Below are positions 8,186 to 15,931 of a stretch of 64,000 bases of DNA, piece by piece. The position numbers were made by a program, and so were the translations under genes. Source of the stretch: an uncultured Bacilli bacterium. GTDB lineage: Bacteria; Bacillota_I; Bacilli_A; RF39; UBA660. The notes beneath the pieces are model-generated. The model did no database searches and had not been told where the DNA came from. It was given only the letters and a program-made list of their open reading frames with translations. Location of the stretch: contig CAKOJJ010000001.1 in assembly GCA_934089275.1 (NCBI GenBank), positions 62,001 to 126,000 of the forward strand, given 5' to 3'. Each line of letters opens with the position of its first letter. Position 1 is the stretch's first letter.

Positions 8186-9083
8186 TGTGTATGTGCGTAG
8201 CAATAAATCGATAAAATCTATAACATTAACTAAATTGTTGTTTTTGCTTCCTCTAATAATTTATGGTTTCTATAAAAATGGTATTTATTTGTATCAAGAA
8301 CACTATATCTCCTTTATCGAAATATTTAGACCTCTTATTTATGTTTCGATAGGAGCATTAATAGGTATATTTGTAAATGTTTTTTACGAAAAAATTATTA
8401 AGAAAAATAACGATAATTTAGATTCAATTATATTTTCTTCGTTTCATTTAGAATACGGAGTAATTATAGGATGCCTAGTATCTATCAACACAAGCGTTCT
8501 TATTTATACTTTAGTATTGCTAACGATTTTTATGATATCAAAATTTTTAAATAATCGAGTAAATATTATGTGTTTTACTTTAATAATAATATATCTAATA
8601 AGTAAAGTAATGGGTAACGCTTCTTTCATGAATTCCTATGAAATGAGCAAAACATTCTCTTATGAATTTATGGATTATTTAATCGGAAGATTTCCTGGTG
8701 GAGTAGCAAGTACACATGTAATATTAATTTGTTTAGGATTATTTGGGTTGTATATGACGAATAATATAAAAATAGATATAAGTCTTTCAAGTTTAGTAAC
8801 ATTATTTTTACTATTCGGAATATATTCATTGATAACAAATAGTAATTTTACTAATTTTTTCTTCGCTAACAACATTGTAATGCTCATGAGTTACGTAGCA
8901 ACAGACACTAAAACTAGTTGTTATACAAGGAAAGGTATGATTGTTTTTGGAGTTTTAATTGGCTTACTGACTTTCATAAACTATTTTATAGAACCAGTTC
9001 TAGCTCCTTTAGTTAGTATATTATTTGTAAGTTTATTCAATAATTTCATAGACAGAAAAGCAAACTCATTGCAAAAACAATAA
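8175..9083 (+). CDS. rnfD: RnfD/NqrB-like membrane protein
   Basis: A 302-residue polytopic protein with about eight to ten hydrophobic segments. The stretch YLIGRFPGGVASTHVIL matches the GNxPGSxGETS region of RnfD. The SGAT-type motif that carries covalently bound FMN in RnfD and NqrB is not visible, so covalent flavinylation is doubtful. It overlaps the 3' end of the RnfC-like gene by 11 nt, indicating translational coupling and a two-subunit unit. The role (membrane anchor of an electron-transfer module) is inferred from the pairing. Confidence 0.65.
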   Translation: MKNNVYVRSNKSIKSITLTKLLFLLPLIIYGFYKNGIYLYQEHYISFIEIFRPLIYVSIGALIGIFVNVFYEKIIKKNNDNLDSIIFSSFHLEYGVIIGCLVSINTSVLIYTLVLLTIFMISKFLNNRVNIMCFTLIIIYLISKVMGNASFMNSYEMSKTFSYEFMDYLIGRFPGGVASTHVILICLGLFGLYMTNNIKIDISLSSLVTLFLLFGIYSLITNSNFTNFFFANNIVMLMSYVATDTKTSCYTRKGMIVFGVLIGLLTFINYFIEPVLAPLVSILFVSLFNNFIDRKANSLQKQ

Positions 9084-9119
9084 AAAATTTATATAATTAA
9101 TAGAGATAGGTGGTTAAAA

Positions 9120-9533
9120 ATGGCAAATTTTTGTACTAATTGTGGAAATAAATTAAATTTAAATGATACAGTTTGTAGTAATTGTGGCAAAGCAATTAAA
9201 GATAGAGCTGTAAGGGAAGAAGTAAAAGCAGAAAAAGTTACTGAAGAAACTAACGAATCATCAACAAACCAAAATCAAACTCAAAACCAAAGTTATAATC
9301 CTCAAGCAAAAAACAAAATTGTTGCTGGTCTTTTAGCAATATTCTTAGGAGGATTTGGAGTTCATAATTTCTATTTAGGATACAACGGCCGAGCAATTGC
9401 TCAACTTCTTATAACGGTATTAAGTTGTTGCACGCTTTCCTTTGTTTCTTCACTTTGGGGATTTGTTGAAGGAATCTTAATTCTTTCAGGAAATATCGAC
9501 ACAGATGCTTCAGGAAATAAATTGGTTGATTAG
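9120..9533 (+). CDS. Zinc-ribbon and TM2 domain protein
   Basis: 137 residues. The N-terminus is a zinc ribbon (FCTNCGNKL...VCSNCGKAI, two CxxC pairs), then a Glu/Asn/Gln-rich linker (about residues 32-65), then a TM2 domain: two hydrophobic helices around a GGFGVHNFYLGYNGRAIAQLL turn, the DxF-like family hallmark. TM2 proteins are widespread small membrane proteins of unknown function. Start follows AGGTGG. Terminator at 9557-9587. Confidence 0.85.
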   Translation: MANFCTNCGNKLNLNDTVCSNCGKAIKDRAVREEVKAEKVTEETNESSTNQNQTQNQSYNPQAKNKIVAGLLAIFLGGFGVHNFYLGYNGRAIAQLLITVLSCCTLSFVSSLWGFVEGILILSGNIDTDASGNKLVD

Positions 9534-9556
9534 TAGACACTTACTTAACAATACTT

Positions 9557-9587
9557 AGGAATATATCAAAAATGTATTCCTTTTTTT
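9557..9587 (+). terminator. Rho-independent terminator after the TM2 gene
   Basis: AGGAATA and TATTCCT arms with an A-rich loop, followed by seven T. Confidence 0.7.
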
Positions 9588-9615
9588 ATGTTATACTTAA
9601 CATAGGGTGATTGTT

Positions 9616-10773
9616 GTGAAAAGAGCATTAAAATATATTAAAAACTCAATCAAAAACGTTGATATTCCATTGCTATTAGTAACAACAGCATTAATAATAT
9701 TTGGACTTATAATGGTGTTCAGTTCATCAAGTGTTACAAGTGTTTTAAGTTATAAAAAAACACCTTATTATTTCTTTGAAAAACAATTATTGGTTGTCAT
9801 AGCTGGTATATTTATATCTCTAGTTGTTATCAATTTTCCAACCAAAAATTATGGCCCGATATCAAAATTAGGTATTCTACTAATGATTATTATGCTTATA
9901 GCATTAAAAACCTATGGAACAGTTACCAATTCAGCAAGAAGTTGGTTTAAAATATTAGGATTTTCTATACAACCTAGTGAGTTTGCTAAAACATTTATTA
10001 TTTTATATCTTGCATGTACTTATTCAAAAATTAAGAAATTTAAAAATGTAAGTGATGTTTTTTTGCCAATGATCCCATGTATAATCGTCTTTTTCCTAGT
10101 TGCCTTAGAACCGGATTTAGGAACTGCATGCTTAATTGCAATAATATGTATGTTTATCTTTTTTTCATTACCACTTTCAAATAACAAAAATATGAAAATG
10201 TTAAAAATCGCCACAGTAATAGCAGCTATTGGAGGAATATTTTTCCTTAACTTTAATTCAGATATATTAACATCAGCTCAAGCAAGCAGATTCAATTTTA
10301 AAAATCCTTGTTCTAGATACCTAGAAGAAACAGGATACCAAGTATGTAATGGTTATATTGCAATTCATAACGGAGGAATATTTGGTGTTGGGCTTGGAGC
10401 ATCAACTCAAAAATATTTGTATTTACCAGCAGCTCATACCGATTTTATTTTCCCAATTATTGTTGAGGAACTTGGTCTTATTGGAGGAACATGTGTATTA
10501 ATAGCTTACATAGTTTTATTATTTAGAATTTTAGTAATCGCTAGAAACGCGACTAATTTAAGAAATTCTATAATTGCCTTTGGAACATTTGCTTATATTT
10601 TAAGCCACATAGTTATTAATTTAGGAGGACTTCTTGCATTAATACCTCTTACTGGTGTTCCACTTCCATTCTTAAGTTATGGTGGATCATTCATGTTAAA
10701 TATAATGATACTTACAGCTTTAACTCAAAGAGTAAATATAGAAACTAAAAGAAAAAGAGAAACAGAATATTAG
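9616..10773 (+). CDS. ftsW: SEDS-family peptidoglycan glycosyltransferase (FtsW/SpoVE/RodA type)
   Basis: About 385 residues with ten hydrophobic segments. SEDS proteins polymerise lipid II in the membrane with a class B PBP partner, such as the one at 54978. Family motifs: LIMVFSSSSVTS in helix 1, FSIQPSEFAKTFIILY, YLPAAHTDFIFPIIVEELGLIGG containing the catalytic-region HTDFIF..EELG, and PLPFLSYGGSFML. These do not separate FtsW from RodA with certainty; the serine-rich first helix and PFLSYGGS slightly favour FtsW/SpoVE. GTG 9616 is preferred over GTG 9607 because the latter lies inside the AGGGTGA ribosome binding site. Confidence 0.85.
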   Translation: MKRALKYIKNSIKNVDIPLLLVTTALIIFGLIMVFSSSSVTSVLSYKKTPYYFFEKQLLVVIAGIFISLVVINFPTKNYGPISKLGILLMIIMLIALKTYGTVTNSARSWFKILGFSIQPSEFAKTFIILYLACTYSKIKKFKNVSDVFLPMIPCIIVFFLVALEPDLGTACLIAIICMFIFFSLPLSNNKNMKMLKIATVIAAIGGIFFLNFNSDILTSAQASRFNFKNPCSRYLEETGYQVCNGYIAIHNGGIFGVGLGASTQKYLYLPAAHTDFIFPIIVEELGLIGGTCVLIAYIVLLFRILVIARNATNLRNSIIAFGTFAYILSHIVINLGGLLALIPLTGVPLPFLSYGGSFMLNIMILTALTQRVNIETKRKRETEY

Positions 10774-10787
10774 AAAGGATTAATATT

Positions 10788-11876
10788 ATGAGTGCATTTA
10801 ATAATAGATTTCATATTAAAGAAGAAAATGGTGTAATCACTAATGTTGATGAAATAAGAAATTTATTAGAAGAATTTGATGGTAAATTCAGTGATGAAGA
10901 ATATCGTTATGTTGAGTCTTTAATAACTTTTCTTTCTAACAGTGATATCAAAAACAAGTATCCATTAATAACTTTATTAAATAAATATAAATACAACGAT
11001 AAATTAAACAATAACGGAGAAGCGAGCGAATATTTAAAAATGGTTTTAGGTATGGAAGTTGGAATTGTTTCTTTTAAAAACGATGGAGTAGATAACTATT
11101 ACTTTTACTATTATAAAAATAAAAAAATACACGTATTAGAATGTATGCAAATATATGATTTAGCAAATTATGTTAATACTCATGTAACTCCTACAACCGA
11201 TAAAGAAACCATAATTGATGGGTATATAAATTATTTAACAATTACATTGAATTTTAATCCTGTTCCTAAAGAAATTGATATGGATGATTTAAATGAAGAA
11301 GCAAAATTAGCAATAGAAGAATATATGAAAAGAAAAAGAGTTGAAAGATATCACATTTATCAAGATTCTAAAGGACAATTATTCATTATTGCCGGCAGTG
11401 CAATTATAAGATATGATTCAAAAATGAATAATCTTTATTATTTAAAAAGTGAAGATGTGTATCAAGACTTAAAAGATAAAACTTATGAATACGAAGATAT
11501 ACACGTGCTTTTACCATTTGAAATAGATATCGATCGATTAAATGAAATATTAGATAATTTTCAAAATATAAATAGTTATGAGAGAAGATATTTGGAAGCA
11601 GCAATCAAAACAATTATCGAAAAACCAGAACTTTTAGATGATTCTGCAAGTGGAATACTTACTCGATATATTAAAATGCTCAATCAAAGAGTTATGAATA
11701 ATACATTTATATTAACAAAGATTGAAAAAGAATTTTTGGCAAGAACACATGATAAGGTAGAAGGTTGTTCTCTTGAAAAAACATTACCAAAATTTAATGG
11801 AGGATATATAGTTGTAGCAATGGAAATTTTAATTATCGCGATGTTTGTTGTAACTTATATATCTCTTGCTAAATAG
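10788..11876 (+). CDS. Unknown protein with C-terminal membrane anchor
   Basis: 362 residues, family not recognised. It is acidic and highly charged, rich in Asn, Asp, Glu, Lys and Tyr, with no signal peptide. A single hydrophobic segment (about residues 340-360, GGYIVVAMEILIIAMFVVTYISL) ends the protein, so it is probably tail-anchored with a cytoplasmic body. It starts 14 nt after the SEDS gene behind AGAAAGGA and is likely co-transcribed with it, which hints at a cell-envelope role without showing one. Confidence 0.7.
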   Translation: MSAFNNRFHIKEENGVITNVDEIRNLLEEFDGKFSDEEYRYVESLITFLSNSDIKNKYPLITLLNKYKYNDKLNNNGEASEYLKMVLGMEVGIVSFKNDGVDNYYFYYYKNKKIHVLECMQIYDLANYVNTHVTPTTDKETIIDGYINYLTITLNFNPVPKEIDMDDLNEEAKLAIEEYMKRKRVERYHIYQDSKGQLFIIAGSAIIRYDSKMNNLYYLKSEDVYQDLKDKTYEYEDIHVLLPFEIDIDRLNEILDNFQNINSYERRYLEAAIKTIIEKPELLDDSASGILTRYIKMLNQRVMNNTFILTKIEKEFLARTHDKVEGCSLEKTLPKFNGGYIVVAMEILIIAMFVVTYISLAK

Positions 11877-11918
11877 ATATAAATAAAGTATAATTTAATT
11901 AGTTTACAAGGAGGAAAT

Positions 11919-12461
11919 ATGGATTTTTTAGATGAATGTGAAATGAACATGATGAAGGCAATTGAAAACCTAGAAGCAAGACTTATAACAGTTCGTGCTG
12001 GACGTGCAAATGCATCAATGCTTAATGGAATTATGGTTGAATATTATGGAGCACCGACTCCAATTAACCAAGTTGCAAATATAACTGTTCCAGAAGCAAG
12101 ACAACTATTTATTAAACCATTTGATAGAAGTATTATAAAAGATATTGAAAGAGCTATAAATGAAGCAAACATTGGAATAACTCCAACAAATAATGGTGAA
12201 ATGGTTATCTTAACTGTTCCTCAACTTACTGAAGAAACAAGAAGAAATTATGTTAAACAAGTTGATGAAATGGGCGAACAAGCTAAAATTGCTTTAAGAA
12301 ATGCAAGACAAGACGCTAATAACGATATCAAAAAAAATGAAGAATTAACTGAAGACGATAAAAAAAGATATCAAGAAGATGTTCAAGAAATCATAAATAA
12401 ATATAATAAAATAGTTGATGAAAAAATCAAAGAAAAGACAACTGAATTAATGAGCGTTTAA
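11919..12461 (+). CDS. frr: Ribosome recycling factor
   Basis: 180 residues. RRF splits the post-termination ribosome together with EF-G. It shows the expected order: an N-terminal helix with LITVRAGRANASMLNGIMVEYYG, the head domain (PINQVANITVPEARQLFIKPFD, IGITPTNNGEMVILTVPQLTEE), and a C-terminal helical arm (RNYVKQVDEMGEQAKIALRNARQD). A strong AAGGAGG precedes the ATG. The usual pyrH/tsf neighbours are absent. A terminator follows, and the IS30 element is inserted directly after its T-run. Confidence 0.96.
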   Translation: MDFLDECEMNMMKAIENLEARLITVRAGRANASMLNGIMVEYYGAPTPINQVANITVPEARQLFIKPFDRSIIKDIERAINEANIGITPTNNGEMVILTVPQLTEETRRNYVKQVDEMGEQAKIALRNARQDANNDIKKNEELTEDDKKRYQEDVQEIINKYNKIVDEKIKEKTTELMSV

Positions 12462-12474
12462 TGCTCATTTTTTT
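12451..12474 (+). terminator. Rho-independent terminator of frr
   Basis: TGAGC and GCTCA arms spanning the frr stop codon, then seven T. The IS30 target duplication starts at the next base. Confidence 0.75.
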
Positions 12475-12478
12475 ATGA

Positions 12479-12505
12479 GATAATTTGTCAAATCAAGTGC
12501 AACAT
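12479..12505. repeat. Left terminal inverted repeat of the IS30 element
   Basis: Matches the reverse complement of 13573-13599 at 23 of 27 positions; the outer GATAATTT and inner CAAGTGCAACAT are identical. The transposase stop codon lies inside it. Confidence 0.8.
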
Positions 12506-13491
12506 TCATATAAATACTCATTAAATAATTCTTGTGGTGTTTTATAATTAATGCATTTTCTTGGTCTATTATTTAGAAGTTTAAGTACATTTTGAACTTC
12601 TTTTTCATCTGTCTTAGATAAATCCATTTGCTTTGGATAAAACTCTCTTAACAATCCATTTGAATTTTCATTTGTTCCCTTTTGCCATGCGCAATATGGA
12701 TCCGCAAAATACATATTTGTTCCTAATTCTTCTTCGATTCGTTTCCAACCAGCGAATTCTTTTCCTCGATCACATGTTATTGTTTTAACTGCTTCTTTTG
12801 GCAAATCTTTTAATAATTCTATTATTGCATTAGTAACAGTTTCTTCCTTTCTATTAGGTATCCATTTTACTAAATATAATCTTGTTTTTCTTTCTGCTAA
12901 AGAAACAAAACAGTATTTACTTTTCAAAGTACAATTATTTAACTTCCCTGAAACAACTGTGTCAGCTTCCCAATGTCCAAATGTATTCCTCTTGTATACT
13001 TCCTTAGGTCTCTTTTTGATTGTTTTACCTAAATTAAATCGTCCTCTTGTTTCGGCAGGCCTTTTAAATTTTCCTTTTCTTCTTAAATGTTCAATTTTTA
13101 TTTTTGGAATGTACCCTAAGTGAATCCATCTATATATTGTGGATATGGAAGGAAAATTAGCTGGTTTATTATCATCACTTCTATTAGTTATTTGATCTGG
13201 AGACCAATGTAATTCTATTTTAGTTTTTATATATTCTATTGATGCATTAGTTGCTATTATTGACCTATGACATTTAGTTCTTCTTTCTTTATACTTTCTA
13301 TTAGCATGAGTAGGTACATATCTTGTTACTGAATTATTTATTCCTGTTTTATAAGAATTTCTTTTTAATTCTCTAGAAATTGTAGATACATTTCTATTTA
13401 AATGTTTAGCCATTTCTCTTAAACTCATATTCATTTCTTTAAATTTACTTATACAAGCTCGTTCTTCTATGGTAAGATGTATATAGTTCAT
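12493..13491 (-). CDS. IS30-family transposase
   Basis: 332 residues, full length for the family. The N-terminal helix-turn-helix (HLTIEERACISKFK...MSLREMAKHLNRNVSTISREL) is the IS30 DNA-binding domain. The DDE catalytic core follows: GHWEADTVVSG (first Asp), TITCDRGKEFAGW (second Asp) and QKGTNENSNGLLREFYP (Glu, with the family N-x-x-x-N-G-x-x-R pattern). A good AAGGAG lies 8 nt upstream of the ATG and a TATAAT box is present between it and the right repeat. No frameshift or stop is seen, so the element may be active. Confidence 0.95.
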   Translation of the reverse strand: MNYIHLTIEERACISKFKEMNMSLREMAKHLNRNVSTISRELKRNSYKTGINNSVTRYVPTHANRKYKERRTKCHRSIIATNASIEYIKTKIELHWSPDQITNRSDDNKPANFPSISTIYRWIHLGYIPKIKIEHLRRKGKFKRPAETRGRFNLGKTIKKRPKEVYKRNTFGHWEADTVVSGKLNNCTLKSKYCFVSLAERKTRLYLVKWIPNRKEETVTNAIIELLKDLPKEAVKTITCDRGKEFAGWKRIEEELGTNMYFADPYCAWQKGTNENSNGLLREFYPKQMDLSKTDEKEVQNVLKLLNNRPRKCINYKTPQELFNEYLYECCT

Positions 13492-13572
13492 ATTTATTAC
13501 TCCTTAATGTTTGATTAGACACCAACATTATATCATGAGTAATAATATGAACTTTTTTATTGAGATAATCAT

Positions 13573-13599
13573 ATGTTGCACTTGTTATTATAAATTATC
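13573..13599. repeat. Right terminal inverted repeat of the IS30 element
   Basis: Partner of 12479-12505, on the transposase promoter side. It is followed by ATGA, the same four bases that precede the left repeat. Confidence 0.8.
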
Positions 13600-13602
13600 A
13601 TG

Positions 13603-13625
13603 AAAAAAAACACTCGAATGAGTGT
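13603..13625 (-). terminator. Rho-independent terminator of the small membrane-protein gene
   Basis: On the minus strand ACACT-CATTCG-AGTGT is followed by eight T. It borders the IS30 target duplication. Confidence 0.7.
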
Positions 13626-13817
13626 CTATTTGCTAGTAGCTGTTATAAAATAATAAATTAAAGGTGCAGCAATACTTGCAAGCATTGCAAAGAACATTAC
13701 CCAAACAAATATTTTTACACCAAGTGGAGTATCACTTGATTTTTTGTTCTTCTTCTTTTTCTTAGCTTCTTTAATTTTTATATTTCCAACAGTTTCATAG
13801 CTTTTTTCATCTTTCAT
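13626..13817 (-). CDS. Small single-pass membrane protein (DUF4044-like)
   Basis: 63 residues when started at 13817, the ATG spaced correctly behind AGGTGA (an upstream ATG at 13832 precedes that site and is rejected). The first 35 residues are strongly basic (KEAKKKKKNKKS), then a single hydrophobic helix (about residues 36-58, VKIFVWVMFFAMLASIAAPLIYYF). The basic cytoplasmic stretch followed by one helix resembles the short DUF4044-type proteins of Firmicutes, but the similarity is weak. Function is unknown. Confidence 0.6.
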   Translation of the reverse strand: MKDEKSYETVGNIKIKEAKKKKKNKKSSDTPLGVKIFVWVMFFAMLASIAAPLIYYFITATSK

Positions 13818-13893
13818 AAACTTCACCTGCATAAATTATATAATATTTAGAATAAAATTTAAAGATTAAAATATAAATTAATAGGTGATAGTT

Positions 13894-14436
13894 TTGAAAA
13901 AGAATAAATATGCTCTAGTACTCGTATTATCCATTTTTGTAATTTCTAGTGTTGTTGGTTTTATATATGGAATTAATAATCCATATGATATAAGTGAATA
14001 CGTCAAGAATATTGATAAAAATATGCTTTTATTTAATCATTTATTAGTTATCGCTTTATTTTTCTTTTCAACGATATCTTTAATTGGAATACTAATAAAT
14101 GGATTCTATATTGGATTTGAAGGCGTTTCTATAGGTTTTGTAATTTCATCGTTCTTTAAGACTTATGGTATAAAAGGAGTCTTATATTCGTTAATTAATT
14201 TACTTTTTAATAAAGGACTTTTTATTGTAATTCTAGTTTATCTATTTATTGTTGGAATAAAATATGTTAAGAAAAGTCTATCAAACGTTGTGGGACTAAG
14301 CACTGATTACTTAATAGTTTTAATGAAACCAATGGTAAAAAAATATTTATTGATAATTGGTTTTATTGTTATATATGATTTATTAAATTATTTTCTTCTT
14401 TATAAACTAGTCAAATATTTTACTTTTATGTTATAG
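13894..14436 (+). CDS. SpoIIM-like integral membrane protein
   Basis: About 180 residues with four to five hydrophobic segments. The N-terminal helix with a short outer loop, then FFSTISLIGILINGFYIGFEGVSIGFVISSFF and a glycine/phenylalanine-rich region, resembles the SpoIIM (DUF95) family; SpoIIM itself is part of the DMP peptidoglycan machine in engulfment. The TTG start at 13894 fits AGGTGAT 5 nt upstream; the GTG at 13885 lies within that site. A role in sporulation cannot be claimed, since SpoIIM-family proteins also occur in non-sporulators. Confidence 0.55.
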   Translation: MKKNKYALVLVLSIFVISSVVGFIYGINNPYDISEYVKNIDKNMLLFNHLLVIALFFFSTISLIGILINGFYIGFEGVSIGFVISSFFKTYGIKGVLYSLINLLFNKGLFIVILVYLFIVGIKYVKKSLSNVVGLSTDYLIVLMKPMVKKYLLIIGFIVIYDLLNYFLLYKLVKYFTFML

Positions 14437-14445
14437 TTTTTTCAT

Positions 14446-14474
14446 TTGCTAAATGATGTAACTTATACTATAAT
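14446..14474 (+). promoter_or_regulatory. Sigma-A type promoter of mnmA
   Basis: TTGCTA (14446-14451), a 17-bp spacer and TATAAT (14469-14474), 22 nt upstream of the mnmA start. Confidence 0.65.
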
Positions 14475-14495
14475 TAATGCAGTAGAGGTGGAATT

Positions 14496-15605
14496 ATGGC
14501 TAAAAAAGTGGTTGTTGGCATGAGCGGTGGTGTTGATTCATCAGTGGCTGCATATTTGTTACAAAAGCAAGGATACGAAGTAATTGGATTATTTATGAGA
14601 AATTGGGATTCTTTAGTTAATAATGATACAGAAGGGAATCCTAATTTAGGAAATAATATATGCCCTCAAGAGCAAGATTATAATGACGCATTAGAAGTCT
14701 GTAACGCTTTAGGTATTCCTTTGCATCGAGTTGATTTCATTAAAGAATATTGGGATAACGTATTCACATATTTCTTGGATGAATTAAAAAAAGGAAGAAC
14801 TCCAAACCCTGATTTAATGTGTAACAAATACATCAAATTTGATTTATTTAAAAAAGAAGCTAAAAAACTTGGAGCTGATTATATTGCAACAGGTCATTAT
14901 GCAAGAATTGTTGGCAACAAACTATTAAGAGGAGTTGACTCTAATAAAGATCAAACATATTTTTTAGCTCAAGTATCTGCCGATCAACTTAAAGATGTTT
15001 TGTTTCCAGTAGGTGATTTAGATAAGAGCGAAGTTAGAGAAATTGCAAGCAAGATAAATCTTCCAACAGCTAAGAAGAAGGATTCCACAGGAATTTGTTT
15101 TATTGGAGAAAGAAACTATCAAAAGTTTTTACATAATTATTTAAAACCTAATCCAGGTAACATAGTTGATATAGATTCTGGAGAAATAATTGGAACTCAT
15201 AACGGATTAATGAATTATACAATCGGTCAAAGAAGAAATGTTGGAGTTTCTGGTTTTAAGGATAAACATTTTGTTGTTGGAAAAGATGTAGAAAAGAATA
15301 TTTTGTTTGTTGCTTTTGGTGATAATCCTGAAACCCTTTACAGTGATGAATGTATTATTGAAGATGTTAACTTAATTAGTCCGAACCACCCAACTTTTGC
15401 AACGGCAAAATTTAGATATCGTGGACCAGACTACGAAGTAATGCTAGAATATTTGGACAACAACGAAATAAGAGTTAGTTATCCAGAAAAAGTTCCTGCA
15501 GTTACTCCAGGTCAAGCATGTGTTATTTATTTAGGAGAACAATGTATTGGATCAGGAATAATTAAAACAGTTGGAAAAAACGGAGAAAAGCTTTGGTATT
15601 TATAA
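14496..15605 (+). CDS. mnmA: tRNA-specific 2-thiouridylase MnmA
   Basis: 369 residues, normal length. MnmA places sulphur on U34 of tRNA-Lys, -Glu and -Gln using persulphide from a cysteine desulphurase. The PP-loop SGGVDSS (about residues 9-15) binds ATP; the two catalytic cysteines lie in NPDLMCNKYIKF and DSTGICFIGERNYQKFL; the central GHYARI and the C-terminal beta-barrel (YTIGQRRNVGV, PGQACVIY) are intact. Single-gene unit with its own promoter and terminator. Confidence 0.96.
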   Translation: MAKKVVVGMSGGVDSSVAAYLLQKQGYEVIGLFMRNWDSLVNNDTEGNPNLGNNICPQEQDYNDALEVCNALGIPLHRVDFIKEYWDNVFTYFLDELKKGRTPNPDLMCNKYIKFDLFKKEAKKLGADYIATGHYARIVGNKLLRGVDSNKDQTYFLAQVSADQLKDVLFPVGDLDKSEVREIASKINLPTAKKKDSTGICFIGERNYQKFLHNYLKPNPGNIVDIDSGEIIGTHNGLMNYTIGQRRNVGVSGFKDKHFVVGKDVEKNILFVAFGDNPETLYSDECIIEDVNLISPNHPTFATAKFRYRGPDYEVMLEYLDNNEIRVSYPEKVPAVTPGQACVIYLGEQCIGSGIIKTVGKNGEKLWYL

Positions 15606-15617
15606 AAAGCTTTTTTT
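15586..15617 (+). terminator. Terminator of mnmA
   Basis: AAAAGCTTT and AAAGCTTTT arms spanning the stop codon, ending in seven T. Confidence 0.65.
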
Positions 15618-15621
15618 ATTT

Positions 15622-15697
15622 CAATAAAAAAGGTAGCTGAGCAGCTACCATAAGTGGTGTCTATGAGTATTCTCATAAACAGGTGATTTCCTCACCA
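15622..15697 (-). ncRNA. Candidate small RNA of about 75 nt with three hairpins
   Basis: Read on the minus strand, the transcript would begin near 15697 with GGTGA-GGAAA-TCACC (15682-15696), then ATGAG-AATA-CTCAT (15663-15676), then GGTAGCT-GCTC-AGCTACC (15632-15649) followed directly by TTTTTT, a textbook terminator. A promoter with 18-bp spacing lies immediately upstream. No ORF with a ribosome binding site exists in it. Size and build resemble the antisense RNAs of type I toxin-antitoxin loci or phage/plasmid regulatory RNAs, but no toxin gene is visible and no known family is recognised. Confidence 0.55.
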
Positions 15698-15702
15698 AAT
15701 AA

Positions 15703-15732
15703 ATGATATCATATTCTTGATAAAAACATCAA
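15703..15732 (-). promoter_or_regulatory. Promoter of the candidate small RNA
   Basis: On the minus strand TTGATG (15727-15732), an 18-bp spacer and TATCAT (15703-15708), placing the start at the first base of the first hairpin. Confidence 0.55.
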
Positions 15733-15748
15733 CTAAAAAGTGATGTTT
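15724..15748 (+). terminator. Plus-strand hairpin with T-run over the small-RNA promoter
   Basis: AAACATCA and TGATGTTT arms with an A-rich loop, then TTTTT. It would stop any plus-strand transcript antisense to the small RNA before dnaG. From 15749 to 15931 only AT-rich sequence with weak promoter-like boxes is seen. Confidence 0.5.
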
Positions 15749-15931
15749 TTTGTTATTTTGTAAATTTTTTATAATACCTAAAAAAAACATTTTAGAAAAT
15801 ATTTTAAAGACACTAAAATTGCTCGATCATAAGAAATTTATACATATTTTTTAGCTTTTTTTGAAAAAATGTCAAAAAAAAGAAGAAATTTAAGACTTTT
15901 AGGGTAAAATATATATTTAGAAGGTGAAATT

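Larger units (their letters stand above)
12479..13599 (-). mobile_element. Complete IS30-family insertion sequence
   Basis: About 1121 bp bounded by imperfect 27-bp terminal inverted repeats (12479-12505 and 13573-13599, 23 of 27 matching, with a perfect inner 12-mer CAAGTGCAACAT) and flanked by a 4-bp direct repeat ATGA (12475-12478 and 13600-13603), the probable target duplication. It holds one intact transposase gene on the minus strand. It sits between the frr terminator and the terminator of the small membrane-protein gene, so it disrupts no gene. Confidence 0.85.

Noticed and set aside
15632..15649. GGTAGCT...AGCTACC hairpin as the mnmA terminator.
   Set aside because: On the plus strand no T-run follows it, and mnmA already has a terminator at 15586-15617. 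The T-run lies on the minus-strand side, which fits a minus-strand RNA.
15661..15696. A toxin peptide opposite the candidate small RNA (ATG at 15663).
   Set aside because: The ORF is only seven codons with no ribosome binding site and no hydrophobic stretch.
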